Shown here: positions 7,174-15,379 of the stretch, in pieces | Numbering within the stretch: the stretch's first letter is position 1 | How the letters are laid out: every line of letters begins with the position of its first letter | Source: Mycolicibacterium peregrinum | GTDB lineage: Bacteria > Actinomycetota > Actinomycetes > Mycobacteriales > Mycobacteriaceae | DNA length: 64,000 nt | Reading direction: 5' to 3' | NCBI RefSeq assembly: GCF_002102345.1 | Contig: NZ_LQPP01000037.1 | Location: forward strand, 1 to 64,000 | Made by a program: the position numbers and the translations under genes | Notes under the pieces: generated by a model | The model's input: only the letters and a program-made list of their open reading frames with translations | Told to the model about the DNA's origin: nothing | Database searches by the model: none

Positions 7174-8238
7174 GTGACCGCCTGGGTGCTGCATGTCGAC
7201 CTGGACCAGTTTCTGGCCTCAGTCGAGTTGCGGCGCCACCCTGAACTTCAAGGCCTGCCGGTCATCGTCGGCGGCAGCGGTGATCCCACCGAACCCCGCA
7301 AGGTGGTCACCTGCGCGTCGTACGAGGCACGCGCGTTCGGGGTGCACGCCGGGATGCCGCTGCGCACCGCGGCGCGCAGGTGCCCGGATGCCACCTTCCT
7401 GCCGTCGGACCCCGATGCCTACGACGCGGCCTCCGAACAGGTCATGGGTCTGCTGCGCGATCTCGGCCACCCGCTGGAGGTGTGGGGCTGGGACGAGGCC
7501 TATCTGGGCGCCGACGTCAATGACCCGGTCGAGTTGGCCGAGCGGATCCGCACGGTGATCGCCGCCGAGACCGGTTTGTCCTGCTCGGTGGGTATCAGCG
7601 ACAACAAGCAACGCGCGAAGGTGGCGACGGGCCTGGCCAAACCGGCGGGCGTCTACCTGCTCACCGAGGCCAACTGGATGTCGGTGATGGGTGACCGTCC
7701 GACCGATGCGCTGTGGGGCATCGGCCCCAAGACCACCAAAAAGCTTGCGACGCTGGGCATCACCACGGTGGCGGATCTGGCCGCCACCGATGCCACCGTG
7801 CTCACCGCGGCCTTCGGGCCCAGTACCGGGCTGTGGATCCTGTTGCTGGCCAAGGGTGGCGGTGACAGCGAGGTGAGCTCCGAGCCGTGGGTTCCACGGT
7901 CACGCAGTCACGTCATCACCTTCGCCGAGGACCTCACCGACCGCGGTGAGATGGACGACGCGATCCGGGACCTGGCCAGACGGACCCTCGACGAGGTGGT
8001 GGAACAGGGACGCATCGTCACCCGGGTGGCGGTCACGGTGCGTACCAGCACGTTCTACACCCGCACCAAGATCCGCAAGCTGGGTTCACCGAGCACCGAC
8101 GCCGACGCGATCACCGAGACCGCGCTGGCGGTGTTCGATCAGTTCGAGTTGGACCGGCCGATCCGCCTGCTGGGTGTTCGGCTCGAACTGTCCATGGACG
8201 AGCTTCCCAGCGCCCCGATTGTCGGGACCGACCAATAG
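7174..8238 (+). CDS. dinB2: Y-family DNA polymerase IV, DinB2 type (Rv3056-like)
   Basis: This translesion polymerase is 354 residues long. The catalytic aspartates are in HVDLDQFLASVE near residue 9 and in VWGWDEAYL near residue 110, and helix-hairpin-helix WGIGPKTTKKL follows. The steric-gate position is leucine (Leu14 counted from the GTG at 7174) instead of the usual Phe/Tyr. This matches M. smegmatis DinB2, which is known to incorporate ribonucleotides. The GTG at 7174 is chosen for this numbering, and an in-frame GTG at 7159 overlapping tetR is the alternative. I see no clear beta-clamp motif at the C-terminus. The gene lies between tetR and an AAA ATPase in one operon. Confidence 0.93.
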   Translation: MTAWVLHVDLDQFLASVELRRHPELQGLPVIVGGSGDPTEPRKVVTCASYEARAFGVHAGMPLRTAARRCPDATFLPSDPDAYDAASEQVMGLLRDLGHPLEVWGWDEAYLGADVNDPVELAERIRTVIAAETGLSCSVGISDNKQRAKVATGLAKPAGVYLLTEANWMSVMGDRPTDALWGIGPKTTKKLATLGITTVADLAATDATVLTAAFGPSTGLWILLLAKGGGDSEVSSEPWVPRSRSHVITFAEDLTDRGEMDDAIRDLARRTLDEVVEQGRIVTRVAVTVRTSTFYTRTKIRKLGSPSTDADAITETALAVFDQFELDRPIRLLGVRLELSMDELPSAPIVGTDQ

Positions 8239-8248
8239 CCTCGACGCC

Positions 8249-9427
8249 ATGCTGCAGACGATCGCGATCCGGGGCTACCGCTCGCTACGGGAGGTGATCC
8301 TCCCGCTGGCCGAGCTCACCGTGGTCACCGGCGCCAACGGCACCGGAAAGTCCTCCATCTATCGGGCGCTGAGGCTACTGGCGGACTGCGGGCGGGGCCA
8401 GGTGATCGGTTCGCTTGCCCGCGAGGGCGGGCTGCAATCGGTGCTGTGGGCGGGCCCGGAACAGCCGTCCGAGCATGCCCAGGGCACCACACGGACTCGG
8501 CCGGTGTCCCTCGAACTCGGTTTCTCCGCAGACGATTTCGGTTATCTGGTGGACCTCGGCCTGCCGCAGATGGCCGGGTCGGGTGGTGAGCCGTCCGCGT
8601 TCGCGCTCGATCCAGAGATCAAGCGCGAGGTGGTCTTCGCCGGGCCCGTGCTGCGTCCGGCCTCGGCGCTGGTGCGCCGCACCCGCGAGTATGCCGAGGT
8701 GGCCGCCCAGTCAGGTCGAGGTTTCGATGAATTGACCCGTTCGCTGCCCTCCTACCGCAGCCTGCTCGCCGAGTACGCACATCCGGACGCACTTCCGGAA
8801 CTGTCGGCGGTGTCGGACCGGTTGCGCGACTGGCGGTTCTACGACGGCTTCCGGGTCGATGCCGCCGCACCCGCCCGCCAGCCGCATGTCGGTACCCGTA
8901 CCCCGGTGCTCTCCGACGATGGCTCGGATCTGGCCGCGGCAGTTCAGACGATCATCGAGACGACGTTCGACGATCTGGCCCGTGCAGTAGCCGACGCCTT
9001 CGACGGGGCCACCATCTCGGTGGCGGTCAACGACGGGCTGTTCGATCTGCAGCTGCGTCAGCGCGGCATGCTGCGGCCGTTACGCGCGGCCGAATTATCG
9101 GACGGCACACTGCGTTTCCTACTCTGGGCAACGGCACTGGCCAGCCCCCGTCCCCCGTCGCTCATGGTGCTCAACGAGCCGGAGACCTCGCTGCATCCCG
9201 ATCTGGTCCGGCCGCTGGCCGCCCTCATCACGTCCGCAGCCAAACAGTCCCAGGTGGTCGTGGTGACGCATTCGCGCGCTCTACTGGACTTCCTGGAGAC
9301 CACGCCGGCGGCCGATGAGCAGCGGGGCACCGCGATCGAGATAGAGCTCTACAAGCAATGGGGTGAGACGAAGGTGGACGGGTTCGGCATGCTCAACACC
9401 CCCTCGTGGCACTGGGGAAAACGCTAG
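8249..9427 (+). CDS. AAA/ABC-type ATPase (RecF/OLD-like AAA_21)
   Basis: The 392-residue protein has Walker A GANGTGKSS near residue 30 (after IAIRGYRSLREVILPLAEL, the typical RecF/SMC-like N-terminus). A C-terminal ABC signature-like ELSDGTLRFL is followed by Walker B LMVLNEPETSLHPDL and the switch histidine in VVVVTHS. The hinge is short, with no coiled coil and no TOPRIM domain, so it is not a full OLD nuclease. It starts 10 bp after dinB2, so a DNA-repair or damage-tolerance role is likely by context. It overlaps the convergent SDR gene by 4 bp. The exact function is unknown. Confidence 0.85.
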   Translation: MLQTIAIRGYRSLREVILPLAELTVVTGANGTGKSSIYRALRLLADCGRGQVIGSLAREGGLQSVLWAGPEQPSEHAQGTTRTRPVSLELGFSADDFGYLVDLGLPQMAGSGGEPSAFALDPEIKREVVFAGPVLRPASALVRRTREYAEVAAQSGRGFDELTRSLPSYRSLLAEYAHPDALPELSAVSDRLRDWRFYDGFRVDAAAPARQPHVGTRTPVLSDDGSDLAAAVQTIIETTFDDLARAVADAFDGATISVAVNDGLFDLQLRQRGMLRPLRAAELSDGTLRFLLWATALASPRPPSLMVLNEPETSLHPDLVRPLAALITSAAKQSQVVVVTHSRALLDFLETTPAADEQRGTAIEIELYKQWGETKVDGFGMLNTPSWHWGKR

Positions 9428-10305
9428 CGCTGCACGGACTTCGGCCGTAGTGCTCGACTGAAGAGCACATTGACCTGCCGCATGGCCACACTGTAGGGCC
9501 ACCACGCGATGCGCTTGAAGGTGTACAGGGCGCGGATGTCGACCGACGTGTAGATCAAAAACCGGTTGCGCGTCATCCCGGCCAGGATCTTGTCGGCCGC
9601 CTTCTCCGCCGAGATGGCGTGGCCGGCGAACCGGTCCACCCATTTCTGCACGTTCGGATCTTCCCGGTCCACACCGGCGATCTGAACCGTCTGGACCAGA
9701 CCGGTTTTCACCGCTCCCGGCACCACCACCGACACCCCGATGCGATGCCGCGCCAGGTCGAAACGCAGCACTTCACTCAGTCCGCGCAGCCCGTACTTGC
9801 TCGCGCTGTATGCGCTGTGCCAGGGCAGCGCCACGATGCCGGCGGCAGAGGACACGTTCACCAGGTGCCCGCCGCGGCGAGCCTGCACCATCGGCGGCAG
9901 GAAAGTCTCGATCACGTGGATCGGACCCATCAGGTTGACGTCGATCATCGAGCGCCAGTGTTGGTGGGTGAGTTGGTCGACGGTCCCCCAGGCCGATACC
10001 CCGGCGATGTTCATGACCACGTCCATCGACGCATGTGCGGCGTGGATGTCGGCGCCGAATGCCGCCACCTGGTCGTAGTCGGAGATGTCCAGCGCTCTGT
10101 GCGCGGGCACCTCGGCGCCGAGCGCCTTGGCGTCGGCGACGGTCTGGGCCAACCCGACCTCATCGCGGTCGGTCAGGTACAACTCGGCACCCCGGGCCGC
10201 CAGAGCAAGGGCGGTAGCCCGTCCGATGCCGCTGGCTGCGCCGGTGATCAAGCACTTTTTCCCCGAAAAGTCCGCCCGGGCGTTACCCGCGGTATCACTC
10301 CCCAT
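9424..10305 (-). CDS. Short-chain dehydrogenase (Rv3057c-like)
   Basis: This 293-residue classical SDR has the NAD(P) motif TGAASGIGRA near residue 20, NIAGVS, and the catalytic YSASKYG. The C-terminal extension (FKRIAWWPYSVAMRQVNVLFSRAL) is basic and hydrophobic and may touch the membrane. The substrate is unknown. The start is the ATG at 10305, because the frame upstream lacks conserved sequence. It follows the tetR gene at 10328 by 22 bp and is likely cotranscribed with it, as in Rv3058c-Rv3057c. Confidence 0.88.
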   Translation of the reverse strand: MGSDTAGNARADFSGKKCLITGAASGIGRATALALAARGAELYLTDRDEVGLAQTVADAKALGAEVPAHRALDISDYDQVAAFGADIHAAHASMDVVMNIAGVSAWGTVDQLTHQHWRSMIDVNLMGPIHVIETFLPPMVQARRGGHLVNVSSAAGIVALPWHSAYSASKYGLRGLSEVLRFDLARHRIGVSVVVPGAVKTGLVQTVQIAGVDREDPNVQKWVDRFAGHAISAEKAADKILAGMTRNRFLIYTSVDIRALYTFKRIAWWPYSVAMRQVNVLFSRALRPKSVQR

Positions 10306-10327
10306 AGCGGTGACCTTACCTGTGGCG

Positions 10328-10981
10328 CTAAGCGTCCTGGCCGCCCCACAGTGCGTTGAGCCACAGTCGCTCGACCACGTCGAGCGCACGGGCCGGGTCG
10401 GTTCCCCGCCCGACGAAGGCGGAGTCGTGCGAAAGCGTCATCGCCGTGGTCGCGACCAGGGTGCGGACCAGGGCTGGGAGGTCGTCCGAGATCGGACGGG
10501 CACCGGCGTCTTGTTCGACCAGGCCCACGATCTGGTCGATCACGGCGTCCTCGTAGTCGTTCATCAAGTCCCGGATCTGGGCGTCGGTGTTCTGCGCGAC
10601 GGTGCAGGCCGACATGATCGGATCGTTGGTGGCGAACACGGTGGCCGCGCTTCCGACCATCCGCTTGGCGAAGGCGGCAGGAGTTTCACCGGCGTCGCGG
10701 GGCGCGTAGTTGTGGGTCAACGCGGCGAGTTGTTCCATCGCGTCGGACACGATCACTGCCAGCACCGCGTACTTCGAATCGAAGTAGAAGTAGAAGCCCG
10801 ACCGGGCCACCCCGGCGCGTTCACTGATGGTGCTCACCGACAAATCGGCAAACGACTGCTCCTCGAGCAGTTCCCGCACAGCCGTCACGATGGCCTCGCG
10901 TTGCCGGTCACCACGGCTGCGACGGGCCTGCGGACGCCCGGTGGAGCCATTGCTGCTCCCCGGTATCGATTCGGCGGTCAT
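10328..10981 (-). CDS. TetR-family repressor (Rv3058c-like)
   Basis: The 217-residue regulator has an N-terminal helix-turn-helix at about residues 25-70 (VTAVRELLEEQSF, then TISERAGVARSGFYFYFDSK), close to the EthR type. The ATG at 10981 is preferred because AAAGG lies upstream, and a second ATG at 10999 lacks a ribosome site. The gene is divergent from cyp136 with a perfect palindrome at 11020-11037 between them, so it probably represses cyp136 and the tetR-SDR pair. Confidence 0.88.
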   Translation of the reverse strand: MTAESIPGSSNGSTGRPQARRSRGDRQREAIVTAVRELLEEQSFADLSVSTISERAGVARSGFYFYFDSKYAVLAVIVSDAMEQLAALTHNYAPRDAGETPAAFAKRMVGSAATVFATNDPIMSACTVAQNTDAQIRDLMNDYEDAVIDQIVGLVEQDAGARPISDDLPALVRTLVATTAMTLSHDSAFVGRGTDPARALDVVERLWLNALWGGQDA

Positions 10982-11019
10982 GGCATTAGACCTTTGCATC
11001 CACGACGCGCCTGTTCAAA

Positions 11020-11037
11020 ACTTGACATGCGTCAAGT
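11020..11037. promoter_or_regulatory. Palindromic operator overlapping the cyp136 -35 region
   Basis: ACTTGAC (11020-11026) and GTCAAGT (11031-11037) are perfect 7-bp arms around ATGC. The left arm contains TTGACA at 11022-11027, a consensus -35 for rightward transcription of cyp136, so binding would block the promoter. The divergent TetR gene at 10981 is the obvious binder. Confidence 0.65.
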
Positions 11038-11109
11038 CTGACAGTCAGGATGGCCTCAAGTGGTGACATCGACCACACTTCGTCGGACTTTGTTGGTCAG
11101 GAGCGGCCC

Positions 11110-12591
11110 ATGACAACCATCAGCACCCCGCATTACCTGCTCGATCAGGCCAAGCGTCGGTTCACCCCGACGCCCAACACGTTGCCGGGAATGGGCGCGC
11201 TGGAAAAGCGCCTCAAGGCCAAGGAGTGGGACCAGTTCGTCTTCGCCGAACCGCCCGCCGGCAGCGGCCTCAAGCCGATCATGGGCGACTCCGGTTTGCC
11301 GATCATCGGCCACATGATCGAGATCTTCCGTGGCGGTCCCGACTTCATCCTGGAGCAGTACCGCAAGAACGGCCCGCTCTACTACGCGCAGTCCCCCGCC
11401 CTGTCCTCGGTGATGGCGCTCGGTCCCGACGCCACCCAGGCGGTCTTCTCCAACCGCAACAAGGACTTCTCCCAGCGCGCCTGGGATCCGGTGATCGGCC
11501 CGTTCTTCGAAGGCGGCCTGATGCTGCTCGACTTCGACGAGCACATGTTCCATCGCCGGATCATGCAGGAGGCGTTCACCCGCACCAGGCTGACCGGCTA
11601 CATCTCGCACATCGACTCGGTCGCCTCGGCCGTGTTGGCGAATGACTGGGTGGCCAACGACCCTCGGTTCCTGTTCCACCCGGCGATCAAGGAACTCACG
11701 CTCGACATCGCCTCCGAGGTATTCATGGGCGTCCCCGCGGGCACCGACCGCGCGCTGGTCACCACGATCAACAACGCGTTCACCACCACCACGCGGGCGG
11801 GCAACGCGATCGTGCGGACATCGGTGCCGCCGCTGAAATGGTGGCGCGGCATCCAGGCCCGCAAGACCCTCGAGGACTACTTCGCCAGCCGCATCGGCGA
11901 GAAGCGCCAGTCCGAGAGCACCGACATGTTCAGCGTGCTGTGTCACTCCGCCGACGAGGACGGCCAGACCTTCACCGACGACCAGATCATCAGCCACATG
12001 ATCTTCCTGATGATGGCCGCGCATGACACGTCGACCTCGACGATGACGACAATGGCCTATCACCTGGCGGCCAATCCCGAATGGCAGGAACGCCTGCGCG
12101 ACGATTCCGCGCGCATTGGCGACGGACCGCTGGACTTCGAGTCGCTGGACAAGCTGGAAACCTACGACCTGGTGATCAACGAGTCACTGCGGATGATGAC
12201 GCCGCTGCCGTTCAACTTCCGCGAGGCCGTGCGCGACACCGAGCTGCTGGGCTACTTCATCCCGGCCGGCACGAGCGTGGTCACGTGGCCGTCGATCAAC
12301 CACCGGCTGCCCGAGCTGTGGACCGACCCGGACAAGTTCGACCCCGAGCGCTTCGCCGAGCCGCGCAGCGAACACAAGAAGCACCGCTACGCATTCGCCC
12401 CGTTCGGCGGTGGCGCGCACAAGTGCATCGGCATGGTCTTCGGCCAGCTCGAGATCAAGACTGTGATGCACCGGCTGCTGCGTCGCTACAAGCTGGAGCT
12501 CGCCAGCCCGGATTACCGACCGCACTACGACTACGGCGGCATGCCGGTGCCGATCGACGGCATGCCGATCGTGCTGCGCCCACTGCATTAG
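11110..12591 (+). CDS. cyp136: Cytochrome P450, CYP136 family (Rv3059-like)
   Basis: The 493-residue haem monooxygenase has the haem-ligand motif FGGGAHKCIGM (Cys near residue 439), the I-helix motif MAAHDTSTSTM, the ExxR motif NESLRM, and PERF. It begins MTTISTPHYLLDQAKRRFTP, closely like CYP136 of M. tuberculosis. The ATG at 11110 is chosen because AGGAG lies upstream and the start matches that orthologue, although the frame is open to 11050. The natural substrate is not known to me. It is controlled from a palindromic promoter shared with a divergent TetR gene. Confidence 0.93.
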   Translation: MTTISTPHYLLDQAKRRFTPTPNTLPGMGALEKRLKAKEWDQFVFAEPPAGSGLKPIMGDSGLPIIGHMIEIFRGGPDFILEQYRKNGPLYYAQSPALSSVMALGPDATQAVFSNRNKDFSQRAWDPVIGPFFEGGLMLLDFDEHMFHRRIMQEAFTRTRLTGYISHIDSVASAVLANDWVANDPRFLFHPAIKELTLDIASEVFMGVPAGTDRALVTTINNAFTTTTRAGNAIVRTSVPPLKWWRGIQARKTLEDYFASRIGEKRQSESTDMFSVLCHSADEDGQTFTDDQIISHMIFLMMAAHDTSTSTMTTMAYHLAANPEWQERLRDDSARIGDGPLDFESLDKLETYDLVINESLRMMTPLPFNFREAVRDTELLGYFIPAGTSVVTWPSINHRLPELWTDPDKFDPERFAEPRSEHKKHRYAFAPFGGGAHKCIGMVFGQLEIKTVMHRLLRRYKLELASPDYRPHYDYGGMPVPIDGMPIVLRPLH

Positions 12592-12607
12592 TCGCGCGGC
12601 ACCGCTT

Positions 12608-12656
12608 GGCCGGTTGTCGCACGGACTACGAATCACCGTGCGATAACCGGCCATTC
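12608..12656. repeat. Hairpin related to the 57-bp repeats, between cyp136 and marR
   Basis: Seventeen-base arms GGCCGGTTGTCGCACGG (12608-12624) and CCGTGCGATAACCGGCC (12636-12652) pair with one mismatch, and ATTC follows. Compared with the copies at 631 and 1651, the outer GGCCxGTT/AACxGGCCATTC and inner GCAC/GTGC parts are shared while the middle differs. It lies 17 bp after the cyp136 stop and may act as its terminator. Confidence 0.65.
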
Positions 12657-12683
12657 GGCGTCTTTGGCGTCTACGGTCGCGAC

Positions 12684-13163
12684 ATGACCGCCGACGCCCC
12701 CAGGGGGGCCTCCACCCCGCGGGCCACCGACCGCCCCGGCGACCCTTCGCCGTTCGCTCTCGGATTGCTGCTGAGGCGCGCCCATTGGCATGCGGCGGAG
12801 ATCATGTCGGAGGCGCTCCACCCGCTCGGAATCGAGATGCGCCATTTCGCGGTCCTCCTCGAGCTCGTCAATCACGGCCCGACCGAACAACGGGATCTGG
12901 TGGAGGCAACGGGCTCTGACAAGTCCGCCATCATGCGCGTCATCGACGACCTGGAACACAAAGGCCTCGCGGTGCGTAAGCCGGTTCCAGGTGACCGTCG
13001 GGTGCGGGCGGTTGAGATCACCCGCGAGGGCCTCGAACTTTTCGATGCGGCGCACGCTGCCGCGCGGCCGCTGGCCGAGCGGCTGGTGTCGACATTGCGC
13101 CCCGGCGAGGCCGATCAACTGAAGGAGATCCTCACCCGGTTCAGCCCCCAGCCGGGGTCCTGA
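12684..13163 (+). CDS. MarR-family transcriptional regulator
   Basis: This 159-residue winged-helix protein shows the dimerisation helices at both ends and a central DNA-binding core (RDLVEATGSDKSAIMRVIDDLEHKGLAVRKPVPGDRRVRAVEIT), including the DRR wing. The start is the ATG at 12684, since the frame upstream overlaps cyp136 out of phase. It lies 90 bp before a nitroreductase gene, and the gap holds two palindromes. It is probably the regulator of that gene. The ligand is unknown. Confidence 0.88.
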   Translation: MTADAPRGASTPRATDRPGDPSPFALGLLLRRAHWHAAEIMSEALHPLGIEMRHFAVLLELVNHGPTEQRDLVEATGSDKSAIMRVIDDLEHKGLAVRKPVPGDRRVRAVEITREGLELFDAAHAAARPLAERLVSTLRPGEADQLKEILTRFSPQPGS

Positions 13164-13183
13164 GGCCCTGCCCACCCGGGAAT

Positions 13184-13212
13184 AATCTCGCCCGAGATTG
13201 TCTTGAATAAGA
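13184..13212. promoter_or_regulatory. Two dyads in front of the nitroreductase gene
   Basis: AATCTCG and CGAGATT (13184-13199) form perfect 7-bp arms around CC. Two bases further on, TCTT, GAAT, AAGA (13201-13212) forms a second small dyad. Both fit MarR-size operators in the promoter of the gene at 13253. Assignment to the upstream MarR protein is by proximity only. Confidence 0.45.
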
Positions 13213-13252
13213 TAGTCGCAACCGCGACGATTATGATTCCGGGAGGCACCCG

Positions 13253-13921
13253 ATGATGGACGTCTATGACGCGGTCACCAGCCGACGGGCGGTGCGCGGA
13301 TTCACTAATCAACCCGTCCCGGCAGAAGTGCTGCAGCGCGTGCTGACGGCCGCCGCCTGGTCGCCGTCCGGCTCGAACATCCAGCCGTGGACCATCTATG
13401 TGGTCACTGGAGCGCCGCTGGCCGAACTCAAGAAGCGGGCCACCGAACGCGTCGCGACCGGCATGCCGTGGGACGAGCGGGAGTACGAGATGTACCCGGC
13501 CGACATGAAGGCGCCGTATCGCGACCGCCGCGCCGCCTTCGGCAAGGAGCGCTACAGCGCCCTCGGGATCGCCCGCGACGACTGGGAAGCCCGCCAACGC
13601 GCCGCGATCGCCAACTGGGACTGTTTCGGCGCACCTACGGCCCTGTTCTGCTACATCGACCGCAACCTGGGCCCGGCCCAGTGGGCCGACGCCGGGATGT
13701 ACCTGCAGACCGTGATGCTGCTGCTGCGCGCAGAAGGCCTGCACAGCTGCCCGCAGATGGCCTGGTCCCAGGTCCGCAGCTCAGTCGCCGACGTGCTGTC
13801 ACCGCCGCCCGAAGTCACCTTGTTCTGCGGCATGTCGATCGGCTACGAAGACCCGGCTGTCAGCTACCTCCGCACCGGCCGCGCGCCGTTGAGCGAAACC
13901 GTCACCTTCGTCGACGGGTAG
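13253..13921 (+). CDS. Nitroreductase-family FMN enzyme
   Basis: This 222-residue flavoenzyme has the N-terminal SRRAVRGF and SPSGSNIQPW motifs that bind FMN phosphate, and the C-terminal CGMSIGYEDP segment. It resembles the mycobacterial NfnB/BluB-like nitroreductases that reduce nitroaromatics or quinones with NAD(P)H, but the precise subgroup cannot be told by eye. Two ATG codons (13253 and 13256) follow a GGGAGG ribosome site. It probably forms a regulatory unit with the MarR gene upstream. Confidence 0.87.
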   Translation: MMDVYDAVTSRRAVRGFTNQPVPAEVLQRVLTAAAWSPSGSNIQPWTIYVVTGAPLAELKKRATERVATGMPWDEREYEMYPADMKAPYRDRRAAFGKERYSALGIARDDWEARQRAAIANWDCFGAPTALFCYIDRNLGPAQWADAGMYLQTVMLLLRAEGLHSCPQMAWSQVRSSVADVLSPPPEVTLFCGMSIGYEDPAVSYLRTGRAPLSETVTFVDG

Positions 13922-13925
13922 CCGC

Positions 13926-14423
13926 TCACGCCGCGGTCATCAGTCGATTGGCGCAGGCGATCACCGCGGACAACGCCGACTGGATCGGATCGTCGGCGAG
14001 CCCCATGGCCCACTCACTGTGCCGGCCGTCGCAGCCTTCGATGAAAGTCGCGGTCAGGCCGCCGGTGGGCAACTGATGAAACGACATGGTCTCGACCGTG
14101 ATCCCGCGCTCGTAGAGCATCTCGGTCAGTGCGGCGATGGGGCCGCTGGCGGCCGCGGTCAATGTACTGATGGTGTCGCCCAGGGCCAGCGTGGCCTGGT
14201 AATGGCGAGCCTGGGGCCCTAACCTGCTGGCTGAACGCTCCGTATCGGTGCAGGTCCACTGGCCCAGCTTCAAGGCACCCGGGCCGGCCGCGTATTCACC
14301 CAGGAACTGTTCCCAGGACGTCGATTCGCCCGCATCGCGCAGGCCGCGCGGCAACGGGGTGGAAAAGTGGGCCGAAAACGACATCGGATCACCCGATTGC
14401 GGTGCTGGTGAAGTGAGATACAT
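13926..14423 (-). CDS. Free-standing LeuA-type regulatory (dimerisation) domain protein
   Basis: The 165-residue protein has no enzyme core. From about residue 75 it resembles the C-terminal leucine-binding domain of 2-isopropylmalate synthase: ITVETMSFHQ, a GxxxxWAMGLADDP segment, and the last helix SALSAVIACANRLM, which I compare from memory with LeuA WGVGIAPSI and SAVNRA. It could bind leucine, form mixed dimers with LeuA, or have been repurposed. The start is uncertain: ATG at 14423 (weak AGAGAAG) or at 14384. A large imperfect hairpin lies in its leader at 14463-14520. It is convergent with the nitroreductase gene. Confidence 0.6.
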   Translation of the reverse strand: MYLTSPAPQSGDPMSFSAHFSTPLPRGLRDAGESTSWEQFLGEYAAGPGALKLGQWTCTDTERSASRLGPQARHYQATLALGDTISTLTAAASGPIAALTEMLYERGITVETMSFHQLPTGGLTATFIEGCDGRHSEWAMGLADDPIQSALSAVIACANRLMTAA

Positions 14424-14462
14424 GTGCCGGTCTTCTCTTGCTCAGAGGAGGTGACCGACGAA

Positions 14463-14520
14463 GTAGCGAACGACCCACAGCGAGGGGTCGGTCTGATCAG
14501 ACCCCGCTGCGGGTTGCTAC
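14463..14520 (-). promoter_or_regulatory. Structured 5' leader hairpin before the LeuA-domain gene
   Basis: In the message strand a long imperfect stem pairs GTAGC, ACCCGCAGCG and GGGTC (14520 downward) with GACCC, CGCTGTGGGT and GCTAC (ending at 14463). The top includes the perfect palindrome GGTCTGATCAGACC. It begins 40 bp before the ATG at 14423. I recall a conserved leader RNA described for actinobacterial leuA genes. A similar element here would fit the LeuA-like product, but I cannot verify the match. The short frame further upstream holds only two leucine codons, so I do not claim a leader peptide. Confidence 0.5.
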
Positions 14521-14615
14521 TACGAGTCGCCTTGGCACGTTGGCGATGCTAGACGCAGCCCGTCCGGTCAGGCAAACACTTTATGGCTACGTAGTCTCGG
14601 CGGAGTGGACGCCGC

Positions 14616-15377
14616 ATGAGCATCGCCGACGTTGCACTGCTCTTTTTCGCCGGGATCGCCGGCGGACTCACCGGCAGCATCGCCGGGCTGGCCTCTGTGG
14701 CCACTTACCCCGCGCTGCTGATGGTCGGGTTGCCCCCGGTGACGGCGAACGTGACCAACACCGTGGCTGTGGTGTTCAACGGTGTCGGTTCGGTCTGGGG
14801 CTCACGGCCAGAACTGGCCGGACAGGGGGCCTGGCTCAAGCGGATCATTCCGGTCGCCGCGCTCGGCGGCGTGGCGGGGGCGGCACTACTGCTGTCCACC
14901 CCGGCTGAGGGGTTCGAACGGGTGGTGCCGATCCTGATCGGTTTCGCGTCCGTGGCAATCCTGCTGCCGCGCCGCGAACACCGCGAAGCCCGCATCGCCA
15001 ACCATAATCAGCACCGGATCCGGGCGGCGTCGGAAGCCGCCGCCATCTTCCTGATCACCATCTACGGCGGCTATTTCGGAGCGGCGGCCGGGGTGCTGCT
15101 GCTCGCGCTGTTGCTCCGTGCGGGTGGTGCAACGCTGGCGCATGCCAATGCGGGTAAGAATGTCATCTCCGGCGTCGCCAACGCCGTCGCCGCGCTCATC
15201 TTCGTGTTCTTCGCTCCGGTGCACTGGGGCGCGGTGGTGCCGCTGGGCATCGGATGCCTGATCGGCTCCCGACTGGGTCCGATCGTGGTGCGCCACGCAC
15301 CCGCCACCCCATTGCGGTTTCTGATCGGCGCGGCGGGCGTCGCACTTGCCGTCAAGCTCGCGCTCGACACGTACTGA
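14616..15377 (+). CDS. TauE/SafE-family membrane permease
   Basis: The 253-residue membrane protein has about eight hydrophobic segments and the family signature at its N-terminus (GIAGGLTGSIAGLASVATYPALL). A second, related half begins near residue 150 (YGGYFGAAAGVLLLALL). Members export or import sulfite, sulfonates or other organic anions across the inner membrane. The substrate here is unknown. It is transcribed away from the LeuA-like gene and ends 2 bp before the convergent phosphotransferase gene. Confidence 0.85.
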   Translation: MSIADVALLFFAGIAGGLTGSIAGLASVATYPALLMVGLPPVTANVTNTVAVVFNGVGSVWGSRPELAGQGAWLKRIIPVAALGGVAGAALLLSTPAEGFERVVPILIGFASVAILLPRREHREARIANHNQHRIRAASEAAAIFLITIYGGYFGAAAGVLLLALLLRAGGATLAHANAGKNVISGVANAVAALIFVFFAPVHWGAVVPLGIGCLIGSRLGPIVVRHAPATPLRFLIGAAGVALAVKLALDTY

Positions 15378-15379
15378 CT

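Noticed and set aside
14443..14453. AGGAGGTGACC on the plus strand as a ribosome site
   Set aside because: No start codon opens a credible gene at the right distance on that strand, and the sequence is antisense to the LeuA-like leader.
14555..14620. Short minus-strand frame as a leucine leader peptide for the LeuA-like gene
   Set aside because: It encodes about 22 residues with only two leucines and no leucine run, so classic attenuation by a leader peptide is not supported.
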